The translations under genes were made by a program, and so were the position numbers. 64,000 bases of DNA from [Synechococcus] sp. NIES-970 (GTDB taxonomy: Bacteria > Cyanobacteriota > Cyanobacteriia > Cyanobacteriales > MRBY01). A model generated the notes under the pieces. That model did no database searches, was not told the origin of the DNA, and saw only the letters and a program-made list of their open reading frames with translations. Below are positions 1 through 8,970 of this stretch, one piece after another. Positions within the stretch are counted from its first letter, which is position 1. Every line of letters begins with the position of its first letter. The DNA is taken from contig AP017959.1 of the NCBI GenBank assembly GCA_002356215.1, positions 1,876,195-1,940,194 of the forward strand, in the 5' to 3' direction.

Positions 1-197
1 CCACTGAATACGAAACTATGACCATCTACGAGCGGTTTTGGTTTGCCAATCCTGATTTACGCCTCAGAACCAGCACGGTAAAGCGCTTTGGCGGCTTTAA
101 TACCACGACTTTTTGCATGGAAGAACGGATAACGGCAGTGGCGGCTTCCCCGGCGCAACTCGAAAAAAGCCCGATTTATGCTGTCAGTGGCTGGTAA
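1..197 (+). CDS. cpcS: Phycobiliprotein lyase, CpcS/CpeS family (3' end)
   Basis: This is the C-terminal 65 residues of a gene cut by the window start, read in the frame whose codons begin at position 3 and ending at TAA 195-197. The residues YERFWFANPDLRLRTS near the start and the later FCMEERI match the conserved beta-barrel strands of the CpcS/CpeS family. These lyases attach phycocyanobilin to a cysteine of phycobiliprotein subunits in the cytoplasm. The N-terminal half is missing, so the subtype (CpcS, CpcU, CpcV or CpeS) cannot be decided. The family call rests on motif recognition only. Confidence 0.75.
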   Translation, partial: TEYETMTIYERFWFANPDLRLRTSTVKRFGGFNTTTFCMEERITAVAASPAQLEKSPIYAVSGW

Positions 198-339
198 GTC
201 TTGAGTTTGAGCTATGGTTGTCCCTCAGCTTTGGCCCAGATGTCAGAAAACCTTTTCACCACGAATGGGCTTTCTGGGCAAACAATGGTAGCATTGTAGA
301 CTGCAATATTTGTATCTTAACTTTCTACAAAAACAGATT

Positions 340-609
340 ATGGCTTTAACGCAAGAGCGTAAACAGGAACTCATGGGCGAGTATCAGGTGCACGAAACTG
401 ATACTGGGTCTGCGGATCTCCAAGTTGCTTTCCTCACGGAACGCATTAACCAACTGACTGAACACCTCAAAATCAATAAAAAAGACCATTCTTCCCGACG
501 CGGTTTGTTGAAAATGATTGGGAAGCGGAAGCGTCTTTTACAATTTATTAAATCCCATGACCAAGAACGTTATCAAACCCTGATTGGTCGTCTCGGCGTT
601 CGTCGTTAA
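340..609 (+). CDS. rpsO: 30S ribosomal protein S15
   Basis: The product is 89 residues, the normal length for S15, which binds 16S rRNA early in assembly of the small subunit platform. Typical features are the start MALTQERKQELM, the HETDTGSADLQVAFLTERI segment and the basic C-terminus ending in GRLGVRR. An in-frame ATG lies 30 bases upstream, but the downstream ATG gives the standard S15 N-terminus, so it is preferred. The PAM68-like gene follows after 15 bases and is probably cotranscribed. Confidence 0.97.
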   Translation: MALTQERKQELMGEYQVHETDTGSADLQVAFLTERINQLTEHLKINKKDHSSRRGLLKMIGKRKRLLQFIKSHDQERYQTLIGRLGVRR

Positions 610-624
610 GTTTCTCGCAAATCC

Positions 625-1095
625 ATGGCCCCTAAACCAAAACAGGACCGACTGCCCTTCGAGCCAAAGCAAACGAAGCAGAAAGCGCCTAAGAAAGTAC
701 CTGCATCAACAGCGGTAGCAACGCCAGCAACAAAAGGGCGATCGCCTAAAGATGACGCCAGCTTATCGGTGATTCCCGATGCGGTGAGCAAGCGGATGAT
801 CCGGCGCATGGCCTTGTTTTCTGGGGTGCCGACAGCCTTGGGCATTAGCACCTTTGTGGTTGCCTACTATGTTGTTTCTAATCAATTGCTAGAACTGCCC
901 ACTGTCGCAGTTTTACTGGTCAGCCTGGGTTGTTTTGGCATAGGGGTTGTGGGCCTGAGCTACGGCATTTTATCCACATCCTGGGACGAAAACCGGGTAG
1001 GCAGTCCCCTGGGTTGGGAAGAATTTAGCCTCAACCTTGGCCGGATGGTGGAAGCTTGGCGGGCTGGTCGCCAGGAATCTCGCAGCAAATCTTAA
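625..1095 (+). CDS. PAM68 family photosystem assembly protein
   Basis: The product is 156 residues. The first 45 or so are basic and proline/lysine-rich and probably disordered. Two membrane helices follow (about residues 62-85 and 93-115), then a conserved tail containing SWDENRVGSPLGWEEF, which is the signature of the PAM68/DUF3464 family. In plants and Synechocystis, PAM68 homologues act in early photosystem II assembly in the thylakoid membrane; that role is known for the family and is not shown here. The gene directly follows rpsO. Confidence 0.85.
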   Translation: MAPKPKQDRLPFEPKQTKQKAPKKVPASTAVATPATKGRSPKDDASLSVIPDAVSKRMIRRMALFSGVPTALGISTFVVAYYVVSNQLLELPTVAVLLVSLGCFGIGVVGLSYGILSTSWDENRVGSPLGWEEFSLNLGRMVEAWRAGRQESRSKS

Positions 1096-1333
1096 AGTTT
1101 AGAGCCTTGGTTTTTCAGGGTTTCCGAGCTTAAATAGCACGTATGAGCATTGTCGGTTATCTAATATTTTCTCAGATGTATGTGTTAAAGATAGAGCTGA
1201 GAAGGTGACGATCGCCGACAAATTCATTTTTAAGCGCGTTATCAATAAAAAACACGTTATTAAATCGTTACTCTATACCTAGAGTTTATAAAAGTATTTT
1301 TCTTCAACCTGTCGTAATCTTCGAGGAAAAAAC

Positions 1334-2389
1334 ATGATCGTAGTCATGAAAGTTGGCACCCCTGAAGCCGAAATTGACCGTCTGGGGGGTGAACTAAAAG
1401 AGTTAGGTCTCACGCCTGAAAAAATTGTTGGCGCCCACAAAGTGGTCATTGGTCTCGTGGGGGACACCGCCACTTTCAATATTGAACTGATCCAAGAAAT
1501 GAGCCCTTGGATTGAAGCTGTGTTACGAGTAGAAAAGCCCTTCAAGCGAGTTAGCTTAGAATACCGCCATGGTCAGTACAGCGAAGTTGTTGTGCCGACT
1601 CCCAATGGAGATGTAATTTTCAGTCCGACCCATCCTGTTGTTGTCGTTGCTGGCCCCTGTTCTGTCGAAAACGAAGAAATGATCGTTGAGACGGCCCTGC
1701 GAGTCAAAGCAGCTGGCGCGAAATTCCTCCGGGGCGGTGCTTACAAGCCCAGAACTTCTCCCTATGCATTCCAGGGCCACGGCGAAAGTGCCCTTGAGTT
1801 GCTCGCTGCCGCCCGGAAAGCATCCGGCCTCGGCATCATCACTGAGGTGATGGATACAGCGGATGTGGAAAAAATTGCTGAAGTAGCAGATGTGCTGCAA
1901 ATTGGCGCCCGTAATATGCAAAACTTCGCCCTTCTGAAAAAAGTAGGTGCCCAGGGTAAGCCAGTCCTCCTCAAGCGGGGTTTGGCCGCAACCATCGATG
2001 ATTGGTTAATGGCAGCAGAATATATCCTCGCAGAAGGCAATCCCAATGTGATCCTCTGTGAGCGGGGCATTCGCACCTTTGACAGCAAGTACACCCGTAA
2101 TGTTCTTGACCTATCGGTGATCCCGGTACTGCGCAGCTTGACTCACCTACCAATGATGATTGACCCAAGCCATGGCACTGGTGTGTCTGGTTTTGTTCTG
2201 TCTTTGGCTAAGGGGGCGATCGCCACGGGGACTGACTCTCTGATGATTGAAGTGCACCCGAACCCCAAGAAAGCGCTTTCGGATGGGCCTCAATCTTTGA
2301 CCCCCGACGCCTTTGACCAAGTGATGAAAGAATTGGCAGAGGTGGAAAAATTAACGGGCCGTAGTCAAAAGGAATTAGCAACAGTTTAG
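1334..2389 (+). CDS. aroF: 3-deoxy-7-phosphoheptulonate synthase (DAHP synthase, type I-beta)
   Basis: The enzyme condenses phosphoenolpyruvate with erythrose 4-phosphate, the first step of the shikimate pathway. The 351-residue protein has an N-terminal ferredoxin-like regulatory domain of about 75 residues, as in Thermotoga DAHP synthase. The aldolase barrel follows, with VAGPCSVE, RGGAYKPRTSPYAFQG, QIGARNMQN, ERGIRTF and DPSHGTG. The barrel positions that bind metal and PEP (Cys in GPCSVE, Lys in YKPRTS, His in DPSHGTG) are all present. The N-terminal domain suggests feedback control by an aromatic product. A weak hairpin with a T-run lies just downstream. Confidence 0.95.
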   Translation: MIVVMKVGTPEAEIDRLGGELKELGLTPEKIVGAHKVVIGLVGDTATFNIELIQEMSPWIEAVLRVEKPFKRVSLEYRHGQYSEVVVPTPNGDVIFSPTHPVVVVAGPCSVENEEMIVETALRVKAAGAKFLRGGAYKPRTSPYAFQGHGESALELLAAARKASGLGIITEVMDTADVEKIAEVADVLQIGARNMQNFALLKKVGAQGKPVLLKRGLAATIDDWLMAAEYILAEGNPNVILCERGIRTFDSKYTRNVLDLSVIPVLRSLTHLPMMIDPSHGTGVSGFVLSLAKGAIATGTDSLMIEVHPNPKKALSDGPQSLTPDAFDQVMKELAEVEKLTGRSQKELATV

Positions 2390-2431
2390 TTCGACGGCAA
2401 CTGATCTTTAATGTCAGTGCACTGATGCGAT

Positions 2432-2460
2432 ATCCCTGCTAGCTTGAGTGGGGATTTTTT
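2432..2460 (+). terminator. Possible terminator after aroF
   Basis: Five bases ATCCC at 2432-2436 can pair with GGGAT at 2451-2455, and a T-run follows to 2460. The stem is short and the loop is 14 bases, so this is only a moderate candidate. Confidence 0.4.
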
Positions 2461-2532
2461 ATTTACGGCCTGAGGTTGCCGCAAAAATCTTGGCCGTTGT
2501 AGCTTAAAGGAATGCACCAGCAATAGAAGGCG

Positions 2533-4527
2533 ATGGAAAAAATGGCACAGCAAGGGGATATTTTAATTTTGGGGGGCGGCATTATCGGTTTGGCGATCGC
2601 CATCGAGCTCCAACAGCAGGGCGCTCAAGTTACTGTCCTCAGTCGTAATTTCACCGAAGCTGCCTGCCACGCTGCCGCTGGAATGTTGGCCCCCGAAGCG
2701 GAAGGCTTAACGGGGGAAATGCTTGAATTGGGGCGGCGATCGCGTGATATGTATGGCGAATGGTGTCGCAAAATTGAACAACTCAGTGGCATCGATGTCG
2801 GTTATCTCCCCTGTGGCATTTTTGCGCCTAAATCAACTCTCCCCCGTCACACCACAACGGACGGTCGCTCTATTTGGCTAGATCGCGGCCAACTATCTCA
2901 CCATGAACCAGGCTTTGGTGAAAGTGTAGTGGGAGCCTGGTGGCATCCCGAAGATGGTCAAGTGGACAATCGTCGCCTGAGCCAAGCCCTCCTGCAAGCG
3001 GCCCAAGGTTTGGGGGTTGTGATCCAAGAAGGCGTTAATGTTTTAGGAATTCAGCAAATACGGGGCCAGGTGAAAGCAGTTCAAACCGATCGCGGGCTTT
3101 TTCATGCCGGTCACTACATTTTAGCGGCGGGCTCTTGGTCTAGCCAGATTACCCCCCTGCCCGTCTATCCGGTCAAAGGGGAAATGATGTCTTTAAAAAT
3201 GCCCAATCCTGACGCCCTGCGGCGGGTGATTTTTGGTGATAGTCTGTACCTTGTCCCCCGTACTAACGGCACGCTGATTATTGGTGCCACCGCAGAAACC
3301 GTGAAATGGCGACCCCAAAACACCCCTAAGGGTATTCAAACGCTCATTAGTAAAGCAATTCAGCTTTTTCCCAGATTAAAAGATTGGGATATTGCCGAAC
3401 TTTGGTGGGGTTTCCGGCCTGCTACCCCCGACGAAAAGCCGATTTTAGGCGCTTCTCCCTGCGAAAATCTCACCTACGCCACAGGTCACTACCGCAACGG
3501 GATTTTACTCGCTCCCATTACGGCAAAATTCATCGGCGATCGCCTGATCCATGGCCAAGCCGATCCCCTCCTCCAAGCATTTTCTTACCAACGTTTTCTT
3601 GAACCCAATCCGATGCAAAGCGATCGCAATGGCCAAAATAATGGCAATGGCCATAGCAATACTGCCCCCAGCTTTTTTATCACCCCAAAAGCTGTTGTAC
3701 GATCAAACCCCACAACTATTCCCCAAGGAGAGCCGATGGATTCCCTCGTTATTGCTGGTCGCCGTTTTTCCTCCCGCCTCATGACTGGTACAGGGAAATA
3801 TCCCTCGATCTCAGCAATGCAACAAAGCATTGAAAGCAGTGGCTGTGAAATCGTCACGGTGGCAGTACGGCGCGTCCAGACCAATGCCCCTGGTCACGAA
3901 GGCCTGGCAGAAGCCCTCAACTGGGAAAAAATCTGGATGCTCCCCAACACTGCCGGTTGTCAAACGGCCGAAGAAGCGATTCGAGTGGCGCGCCTAGGTC
4001 GAGAAATGGCCCGTCTATTGGGCCAGGAAGATAACAATTTCGTGAAATTAGAAGTGATCCCCGATGCGAAATATCTCCTACCTGATCCTATCGGCACCCT
4101 TGAAGCAGCAGAACAATTGGTCAAAGAGGGCTTTGCCGTGTTGCCTTACATCAATGCCGATCCTCTCTTGGCAAAACGCCTTGAGGAAGTGGGCTGTGCT
4201 ACCGTGATGCCCCTGGGTTCCCCCATTGGTTCTGGCCAAGGGATCCAAAATGAAGCCAATATCAAAATTATCATTGAGCAAAGCAAGATCCCTGTAGTCA
4301 TCGATGCAGGGATTGGTTCCCCCAGTGAGGCGGCCTATGGCATGGAACTGGGGGCGGATGCGTTATTGATCAATTCGGCGATCGCCCTCGCGAATAATCC
4401 TGTACAAATGGCCCAGGCCATGGGTCTTGCCACCACTGCTGGCCGTCTTGCTTACCTGGCGGGGCGAATCCCCGTCAAGGCGATCGCCAGCGCCAGTTCC
4501 CCCCAGACTGGACTGGTTACCACCTAG
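2533..4527 (+). CDS. thiO-thiG: Bifunctional glycine oxidase / thiazole synthase (ThiO-ThiG fusion)
   Basis: This 664-residue fusion supplies the thiazole half of thiamine. Residues about 8-355 are an FAD-dependent ThiO domain with the dinucleotide motif GGGIIG at 14-19; it oxidises glycine to the imine used by ThiG. A low-complexity Asn/Gly linker (about 366-375) leads to a ThiG barrel from about residue 402, with LEVIPD and the presumed Schiff-base Lys505, and late [10 protein letters not shown]. Fused ThiO-ThiG proteins are known in cyanobacteria. An AAGGAG sequence at 3725-3730 sits 5 bases before an in-frame ATG at 3736, exactly where the ThiG domain begins. No THI-box riboswitch was recognised upstream, and thiS is not in the window. 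Confidence 0.93.
   Translation: MEKMAQQGDILILGGGIIGLAIAIELQQQGAQVTVLSRNFTEAACHAAAGMLAPEAEGLTGEMLELGRRSRDMYGEWCRKIEQLSGIDVGYLPCGIFAPKSTLPRHTTTDGRSIWLDRGQLSHHEPGFGESVVGAWWHPEDGQVDNRRLSQALLQAAQGLGVVIQEGVNVLGIQQIRGQVKAVQTDRGLFHAGHYILAAGSWSSQITPLPVYPVKGEMMSLKMPNPDALRRVIFGDSLYLVPRTNGTLIIGATAETVKWRPQNTPKGIQTLISKAIQLFPRLKDWDIAELWWGFRPATPDEKPILGASPCENLTYATGHYRNGILLAPITAKFIGDRLIHGQADPLLQAFSYQRFLEPNPMQSDRNGQNNGNGHSNTAPSFFITPKAVVRSNPTTIPQGEPMDSLVIAGRRFSSRLMTGTGKYPSISAMQQSIESSGCEIVTVAVRRVQTNAPGHEGLAEALNWEKIWMLPNTAGCQTAEEAIRVARLGREMARLLGQEDNNFVKLEVIPDAKYLLPDPIGTLEAAEQLVKEGFAVLPYINADPLLAKRLEEVGCATVMPLGSPIGSGQGIQNEANIKIIIEQSKIPVVIDAGIGSPSEAAYGMELGADALLINSAIALANNPVQMAQAMGLATTAGRLAYLAGRIPVKAIASASSPQTGLVTT
3725..3738 (+). 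promoter_or_regulatory. Internal ribosome binding site at the ThiO/ThiG junction
   Basis: AAGGAG at 3725-3730, a 5-base spacer and an in-frame ATG at 3736-3738 lie inside the thiO-thiG fusion. They mark the first residue of the ThiG domain. The arrangement could allow a separate ThiG chain to be made from the same message, or it could be a relic of two formerly separate genes. Confidence 0.45.
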
Positions 4528-4595
4528 GTCTAATGGGAACATGATGCGATGACCGCATTGAGAATATTCTGATTTCGCAAAAAATGGGCGGCCTC

Positions 4596-4609
4596 GTAGT
4601 GCACACTAC
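4596..4609 (+). promoter_or_regulatory. NtcA binding site of nirA
   Basis: The sequence GTA-N8-TAC is a perfect NtcA consensus (GTA at 4596-4598, TAC at 4607-4609). It is followed 22 bases later by a TAN3T-type -10 box, the classical layout of an NtcA-activated nitrogen promoter. This fits the nirA gene directly downstream. Confidence 0.85.
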
Positions 4610-4631
4610 AAAATCCCCCCAGCTGAATGTT

Positions 4632-4637
4632 TACCTT
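4632..4637 (+). promoter_or_regulatory. -10 box of the NtcA-dependent nirA promoter
   Basis: TACCTT at 4632-4637 matches TAN3T and lies 22 bases after the NtcA site. Transcription would start near 4643-4645. The ATG at 4627 is therefore upstream of the message, which leaves ATG 4705 as the nirA start. Confidence 0.65.
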
Positions 4638-4704
4638 GGCAGAACTCCCTGGATCTCTCGCCGACGCCCGAAGCAACCTCAGTATTGAAATCAGGATAAA
4701 TTCC

Positions 4705-6258
4705 ATGACCGACGCCGCCACCCTCCAACAAATCAAACTCACCAAAATTGAACAAGCAAAGCAGGCCAAACCAGGTTTGGCGATTAAAGATGAGTTGACT
4801 ACCCTCGCCCAAGCTGGCTGGGAAGCGATGGATCAAGACGATCTGATTATTCGTCTGAAATTCTTGGGGCTGTTTCATCGGCCCGTGACCCCAGGGAAAT
4901 TTATGCTACGCCTACGGCTGCCCCATGGCATTCTCAGTAGCCAGCAAATGCAAACCCTCGCGGAAGTTGTCCAACGCTATGGCGAAGATGGTAGTGCCGA
5001 TATTACTACGCGGCAAAACCTACAACTGCGTGGTATTCGTCTTGAAGATGCCCCTGATATTTTGGCCAAGTTAAAACAAGTGGGTTTAACCACCGTCCAA
5101 TCGGGCCATGATAATGTGCGAAATATTACGGGTTCCCCTGTGGCGGGCATTGATCCGGCAGAGTATTTCGATACACGGGCTCTGGCCACCCAGCTCCAGG
5201 ATATGATCACTGACTACGGCGAAGGGAGCTTAGAATTTAGCGATCTGCCCCGCAAGTTTAATATTTGCCTTGAGGGTGCTCCTGATAACTCTTCCCATGT
5301 GGAAATCAATGATATCGGCTTTGTCCCTGCCTTTAAGGATGGAGAATTCGGGTTTAACGTCCTTGTGGGGGGCTATTTTTCGGCCCAGCGCCAGGCGGAA
5401 GGAATTCCGATTGATGTGTGGGTTCCCCCCAATGAAGCTGTGTTGGCGGTGAGCCGTGGCATTTTAAATCTATACACTCGCTATGGTGCCGAAGCGGGTC
5501 TCCGGGGAAATCGGGCCAAGGCGCGAGTTCTTTGGTTAGTCGAAGCCTGGGGAGTAGACGTATTTCGGGCCAAATTAGAGGCTGAAATTGGCGATCGCCT
5601 AGAAACGGCCGCCCCCGAAAATGCCTTCACTATGGATAAACGAGATCACATTGGTGTCTATCCTCAGAAACAAACAGGTTATTCCTATGTAGGTTTGCAT
5701 GTACCAGCAGGGCGCCTGACAGCAGAAGATATGTTTGAGGTGGCCCGCTTAGCAGAGATCTATGGTAGCGGTGAGATTCGAACCACCGTTGAGGAAAATT
5801 TAATCATTCCCTATGTGGCAACCGAAAATGTCGATACCCTTTTGACGGAGCCCCTCCTCAAAAAATTCTCGGTAAACCCAACACCTTTGTTGCGATCGCT
5901 TGTTTCCTGCACCGGAAATCGCTATTGCAACTTTGCCATGGTAGAAACCAAAGAACAGGGTTTAGCCCTGGCCCAAGCCCTAGATGCAGAACTAGAGATT
6001 CCCCAGCGGGTGCGCATGCACTGGACAGGCTGCCCCAATTCCTGTGGTCAAGCCCAGGTCGGTGATATTGGCTTCATGGGCACTAAAGCCAAGGTCGCTG
6101 GGCAAATGGTGGAAGCGGTGAATATTTTTACCGGGGGAACCGTGGGGCGTCACGCCAGTCTCGGTTCAACGGTTGCCCAAAAAGTCCCCTGTGGCGATGC
6201 CCTTAAAGAAAAGGTTAAGGAAATCTTAATTGAACAGTTTGGGGCCACGCCTAAATAA
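4705..6258 (+). CDS. nirA: Ferredoxin-nitrite reductase
   Basis: The enzyme reduces nitrite to ammonium with six electrons from ferredoxin, using siroheme and a 4Fe-4S cluster in the cytoplasm. From ATG 4705 the product is 517 residues, the usual length. The cluster/siroheme cysteines are visible as Cys402 and Cys408 (CTGNRYC) and Cys443 and Cys447 (CPNSC), followed by GQAQVGDIGFMG. The sulfite reductase family shares this core, but the NtcA promoter and cyanobacterial length favour nitrite reductase. The longer reading frame from 4627 is rejected because the predicted transcript starts downstream of it. A GGA-containing RBS precedes 4705. Confidence 0.93.
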   Translation: MTDAATLQQIKLTKIEQAKQAKPGLAIKDELTTLAQAGWEAMDQDDLIIRLKFLGLFHRPVTPGKFMLRLRLPHGILSSQQMQTLAEVVQRYGEDGSADITTRQNLQLRGIRLEDAPDILAKLKQVGLTTVQSGHDNVRNITGSPVAGIDPAEYFDTRALATQLQDMITDYGEGSLEFSDLPRKFNICLEGAPDNSSHVEINDIGFVPAFKDGEFGFNVLVGGYFSAQRQAEGIPIDVWVPPNEAVLAVSRGILNLYTRYGAEAGLRGNRAKARVLWLVEAWGVDVFRAKLEAEIGDRLETAAPENAFTMDKRDHIGVYPQKQTGYSYVGLHVPAGRLTAEDMFEVARLAEIYGSGEIRTTVEENLIIPYVATENVDTLLTEPLLKKFSVNPTPLLRSLVSCTGNRYCNFAMVETKEQGLALAQALDAELEIPQRVRMHWTGCPNSCGQAQVGDIGFMGTKAKVAGQMVEAVNIFTGGTVGRHASLGSTVAQKVPCGDALKEKVKEILIEQFGATPK

Positions 6259-6290
6259 ACCAAAACCAGGCGATCGCCTGGTTGCTTCCC

Positions 6291-6338
6291 AAAAAAAGCT
6301 CCCGTGGACTTGATGGTTAGTCTACGGGAGCTTTTTTT
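6291..6338. terminator. Bidirectional terminator between nirA and the small convergent gene
   Basis: A long inverted repeat is visible: AAAAAAGCTCCCGT(G)GAC on the left and GTC(T)ACGGGAGCTTTTTTT on the right. The stem is about 10 GC-rich pairs, flanked by an A-run on one side and a T-run on the other. It can end transcripts arriving from either direction. Confidence 0.88.
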
Positions 6339-6350
6339 AAAGAAGGACGT

Positions 6351-6506
6351 CTAACTTTTGACCGTCTCGTTGACCCAGATGCGATAAAGCTTACCGCTAC
6401 TATCCTTGAGCCAGTGAGCGACAAGACGTTTTGAAGCGCTTTGGTCTTGCTTAGGAAAAAAGGAGCTGGTAGCAGGGCGGGTGATTGGGGAGGCAATAAT
6501 TTGCAT
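6351..6506 (-). CDS. Small hypothetical protein, 51 aa
   Basis: A short open frame runs on the minus strand from ATG at 6506, with AGGAG upstream, to TAG at 6351-6353. The product is basic, begins MQIIASPITRP and ends with a conserved-looking segment RLVAHWLKDSSGKLYRIWV. It has no membrane helix or signal peptide. I do not recognise the family with certainty; short cyanobacterial proteins with a similar W-L-x-D-x-x-G-K-L-Y pattern exist in my memory, but this needs a search. It is convergent with nirA and shares its terminator. A longer frame in another phase covers the same bases but lacks a good RBS. Confidence 0.55.
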   Translation of the reverse strand: MQIIASPITRPATSSFFPKQDQSASKRLVAHWLKDSSGKLYRIWVNETVKS

Positions 6507-6917
6507 GGTTCGAATCTCCTGGGTCGTGGCAATAGGTAATGAACTGATTAAGTCATAATTTACTTTTTCTTAACCTAATTTTCAGTATACACCAAATATT
6601 TTTCCTTGGTTTTACGAAGGCTTAGGATCTTTGCGGGGATAGAGAGCACTTTTTTCTTAACCTAACCTTAATTAAGTAGTCGGTGGGGCGATCGCCTCTG
6701 GGATAAAAAGCCCCGATCTGACCGATATTCTTGTGATTATTTGTTACAAACTTCACGAAAAATCACATTTATCACAGGCAAAAAGACGCCAATTCAGGTT
6801 AGTCTGGAATACGAGTTTGCCCTATGCCAAACCCCAAAAAGCCTTGCATCATCAGCCTTTTAGGTTCTCGGGCAAACAATTTTTAATACACCTGTAAATA
6901 TTTTTTCCCGCGCAACC
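6507..6917. other. Intergenic promoter region of the small gene and hemF
   Basis: This gap of about 410 bases is AT-rich between two divergent starts. It contains two TTTTTCTTAACCTAA-type direct repeats (near 6565-6577 and 6651-6664), which could be regulatory. No supported gene was seen; a 20-codon frame at 6824 is too short to defend. Confidence 0.5.
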
Positions 6918-7952
6918 ATGACAGCTTTGCAAACAGAATCCGCCACTGCCGCAACATCCAAGCCTGTGCCTCCGAGCGATTCAAAGGAACGGGTCAGTCA
7001 GTTTATGCAGCAAATCCAAGACAAAATTTGTCAGGGATTAGAAGCCGCTGATGGTCAAGGAAAATTTCAAGAGGATTCTTGGCAACGGCCAGAGGGGGGC
7101 GGTGGCCGCTCCCGAGTCATGCGCGAGGGAGATGTTTTTGAACAGGGGGGCGTCAACTTCTCTGAAGTGTGGGGCGATCAACTGCCGCCATCGATCTTGC
7201 AACAACGTCCTGAAGCCGCGGGCCATGGCTTCTATGCGACGGGGACTTCGATGGTGCTACACCCCCGTAATCCTTACATTCCCACAGTCCACCTCAATTA
7301 TCGTTATTTTGAAGCTGGTCCCGTCTGGTGGTTTGGTGGCGGTGCTGACCTGACCCCTTACTATTCTTTTGCTGAAGATGCAGCCCATTTTCACAAGACC
7401 TACAGGGCGGCTTGTGATCGTCACCACAAAGAGTATTACAACGTCTTTAAGCGCTGGTGTGATGAATATTTTTACCTGAAGCACCGCGATGAAACCCGTG
7501 GGGTAGGCGGTTTGTTCTTTGATTACCAAGATGGCACCGGGGAGCTCTACAAAGGCCCCCATCCCGACAAGGCGGCTGCAGAACATAGCAAAGCCCTAGG
7601 CGCGCAACCCCAACGCAGTTGGGAAGATATTTTTGCCTTTGTCCAGGACTGTAGCGGGTCTTTCTTGGATTCTTACGTGCCGATTGTTGAGCGGCGACGC
7701 AACACCGAATATGGCGATCGCGAACGACAATTCCAACTGTACCGTCGGGGCCGTTATGTAGAATTCAACTTAGTCTACGACCGGGGGACGATCTTCGGCC
7801 TGCAAACCAATGGCCGCACCGAATCGATTTTGATGTCCTTACCGCCCTTGGTGCGTTGGGAATATAGCTATAGCCCTGAGGCTGGCACACCGGAAGCTGA
7901 ACTCTATGAGCGTTTCCTCAAACCCCAAGATTGGGCGAATTGGGAAGGTTAA
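6918..7952 (+). CDS. hemF: Oxygen-dependent coproporphyrinogen III oxidase
   Basis: This enzyme oxidatively decarboxylates two propionates of coproporphyrinogen III to give protoporphyrinogen IX for heme and chlorophyll. The 344-residue length is typical. Conserved segments include [12 protein letters not shown], the [18 protein letters not shown] substrate region, [13 protein letters not shown], and the C-terminal [14 protein letters not shown] and [12 protein letters not shown]. It acts as a soluble dimer. The gene stands alone and ends in a strong terminator at 7970-8005. Its long upstream region suggests independent control, possibly by oxygen or light, which the sequence does not show. 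Confidence 0.97.
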   Translation: MTALQTESATAATSKPVPPSDSKERVSQFMQQIQDKICQGLEAADGQGKFQEDSWQRPEGGGGRSRVMREGDVFEQGGVNFSEVWGDQLPPSILQQRPEAAGHGFYATGTSMVLHPRNPYIPTVHLNYRYFEAGPVWWFGGGADLTPYYSFAEDAAHFHKTYRAACDRHHKEYYNVFKRWCDEYFYLKHRDETRGVGGLFFDYQDGTGELYKGPHPDKAAAEHSKALGAQPQRSWEDIFAFVQDCSGSFLDSYVPIVERRRNTEYGDRERQFQLYRRGRYVEFNLVYDRGTIFGLQTNGRTESILMSLPPLVRWEYSYSPEAGTPEAELYERFLKPQDWANWEG

Positions 7953-7969
7953 CTTAAACGGCGCTTAAA

Positions 7970-8005
7970 TCCCCCTGAGCCAGAGAAAACCAGGGGGACT
8001 TTTTT
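7970..8005 (+). terminator. hemF terminator
   Basis: TCCCCCTG at 7971-7978 region pairs with CAGGGGGA at 7991-7998, followed by a T-run to 8005. This is a strong intrinsic terminator immediately after hemF. Confidence 0.9.
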
Positions 8006-8181
8006 GGGCAACTGTGTCATTGTTTCTACGGGAGATTGGTTGGACATTGCGAGGTATTTGTCCAGACCTGTGATATTTGGGGCATAATAGCTCAGGTGTT
8101 TTGGGACAAAATTACAACAGTTCACCTTTGATGGTTGTCCTTGTTCCCAAACGGATTTTGTTGTGCCCTAGGAAATAATTA

Positions 8182-8970
8182 ATGCGGGTTACACCGAGAA
8201 CATTACAGAAATATAAGGAAACGGCGCGCCCCATTGTGACCTTGACGGCCTGGGATTACGCGATCGCCCGGCTGGTAGACCAAGCGGGAGTAGATGTTAT
8301 CCTCGTGGGGGATTCCCTGGCGATGGTCGCCCTCGGCTATGAAAATACCCTACCAGTGTCCCTAGAGGCGATGATTCACCATACCCAGGCGGTTTGTCGC
8401 GGTGTTGAAAAGGCTCTGGTGGTCAGTGATTTACCTTTTTTGACCTACCAAGAAAGCCTCTCCCAGGCGATTAACACCGCTGGCCGCATCCTCAAGGAAA
8501 CGGCAGCCCAGGCCATTAAACTAGAGGGGGGCCATCCGGCAATGATAGACACGGTGGCGCGCCTGACCCAATTGGGGATTCCGGTGATGGGCCATGTGGG
8601 TCTAACTCCCCAGTCGGTGCATACCCTCGGCTACCGGCAGCAGGGGAATAATGAATTAGAGGCCACTAGGGTCACCCAGGAGGCGATCGCCCTCGAACAG
8701 GCCGGCGCCTTTGCGGTGGTACTGGAACATATTCCCGCAACCCTGGCCCAAACTATCACTGAAAAACTTGCTATTCCCACCATCGGCATCGGCGCCGGCA
8801 ATTACTGTGATGGCCAGGTATTAGTGACAGCAGATCTCTTGGGTCTAAGCGAAAAATCTCCCCCCTTTGCTAAACAGTATTTAGACTTAGGAAAACTGAT
8901 CACCGACGCAGTCCAAAGCTATAGCGATGATGTTCGTACGCGGCAATTTCCCCCGAATCTGGTCCCCTAA
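8182..8970 (+). CDS. panB: 3-methyl-2-oxobutanoate hydroxymethyltransferase
   Basis: The enzyme transfers a hydroxymethyl group from methylene-tetrahydrofolate to 2-oxoisovalerate, the first committed step to pantothenate and CoA. The 262-residue protein has the PanB barrel motifs [45 protein letters not shown] and the late IPTIGIGAG. The downstream lnt frame starts 44 bases before panB ends, so the two are probably translated from one message. Confidence 0.96.
   Translation: MRVTPRTLQKYKETARPIVTLTAWDYAIARLVDQAGVDVILVGDSLAMVALGYENTLPVSLEAMIHHTQAVCRGVEKALVVSDLPFLTYQESLSQAINTAGRILKETAAQAIKLEGGHPAMIDTVARLTQLGIPVMGHVGLTPQSVHTLGYRQQGNNELEATRVTQEAIALEQAGAFAVVLEHIPATLAQTITEKLAIPTIGIGAGNYCDGQVLVTADLLGLSEKSPPFAKQYLDLGKLITDAVQSYSDDVRTRQFPPNLVP

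Noticed and set aside
4627-4704. N-terminal extension of nirA
   Set aside because: It starts before the transcription start predicted from the NtcA promoter.
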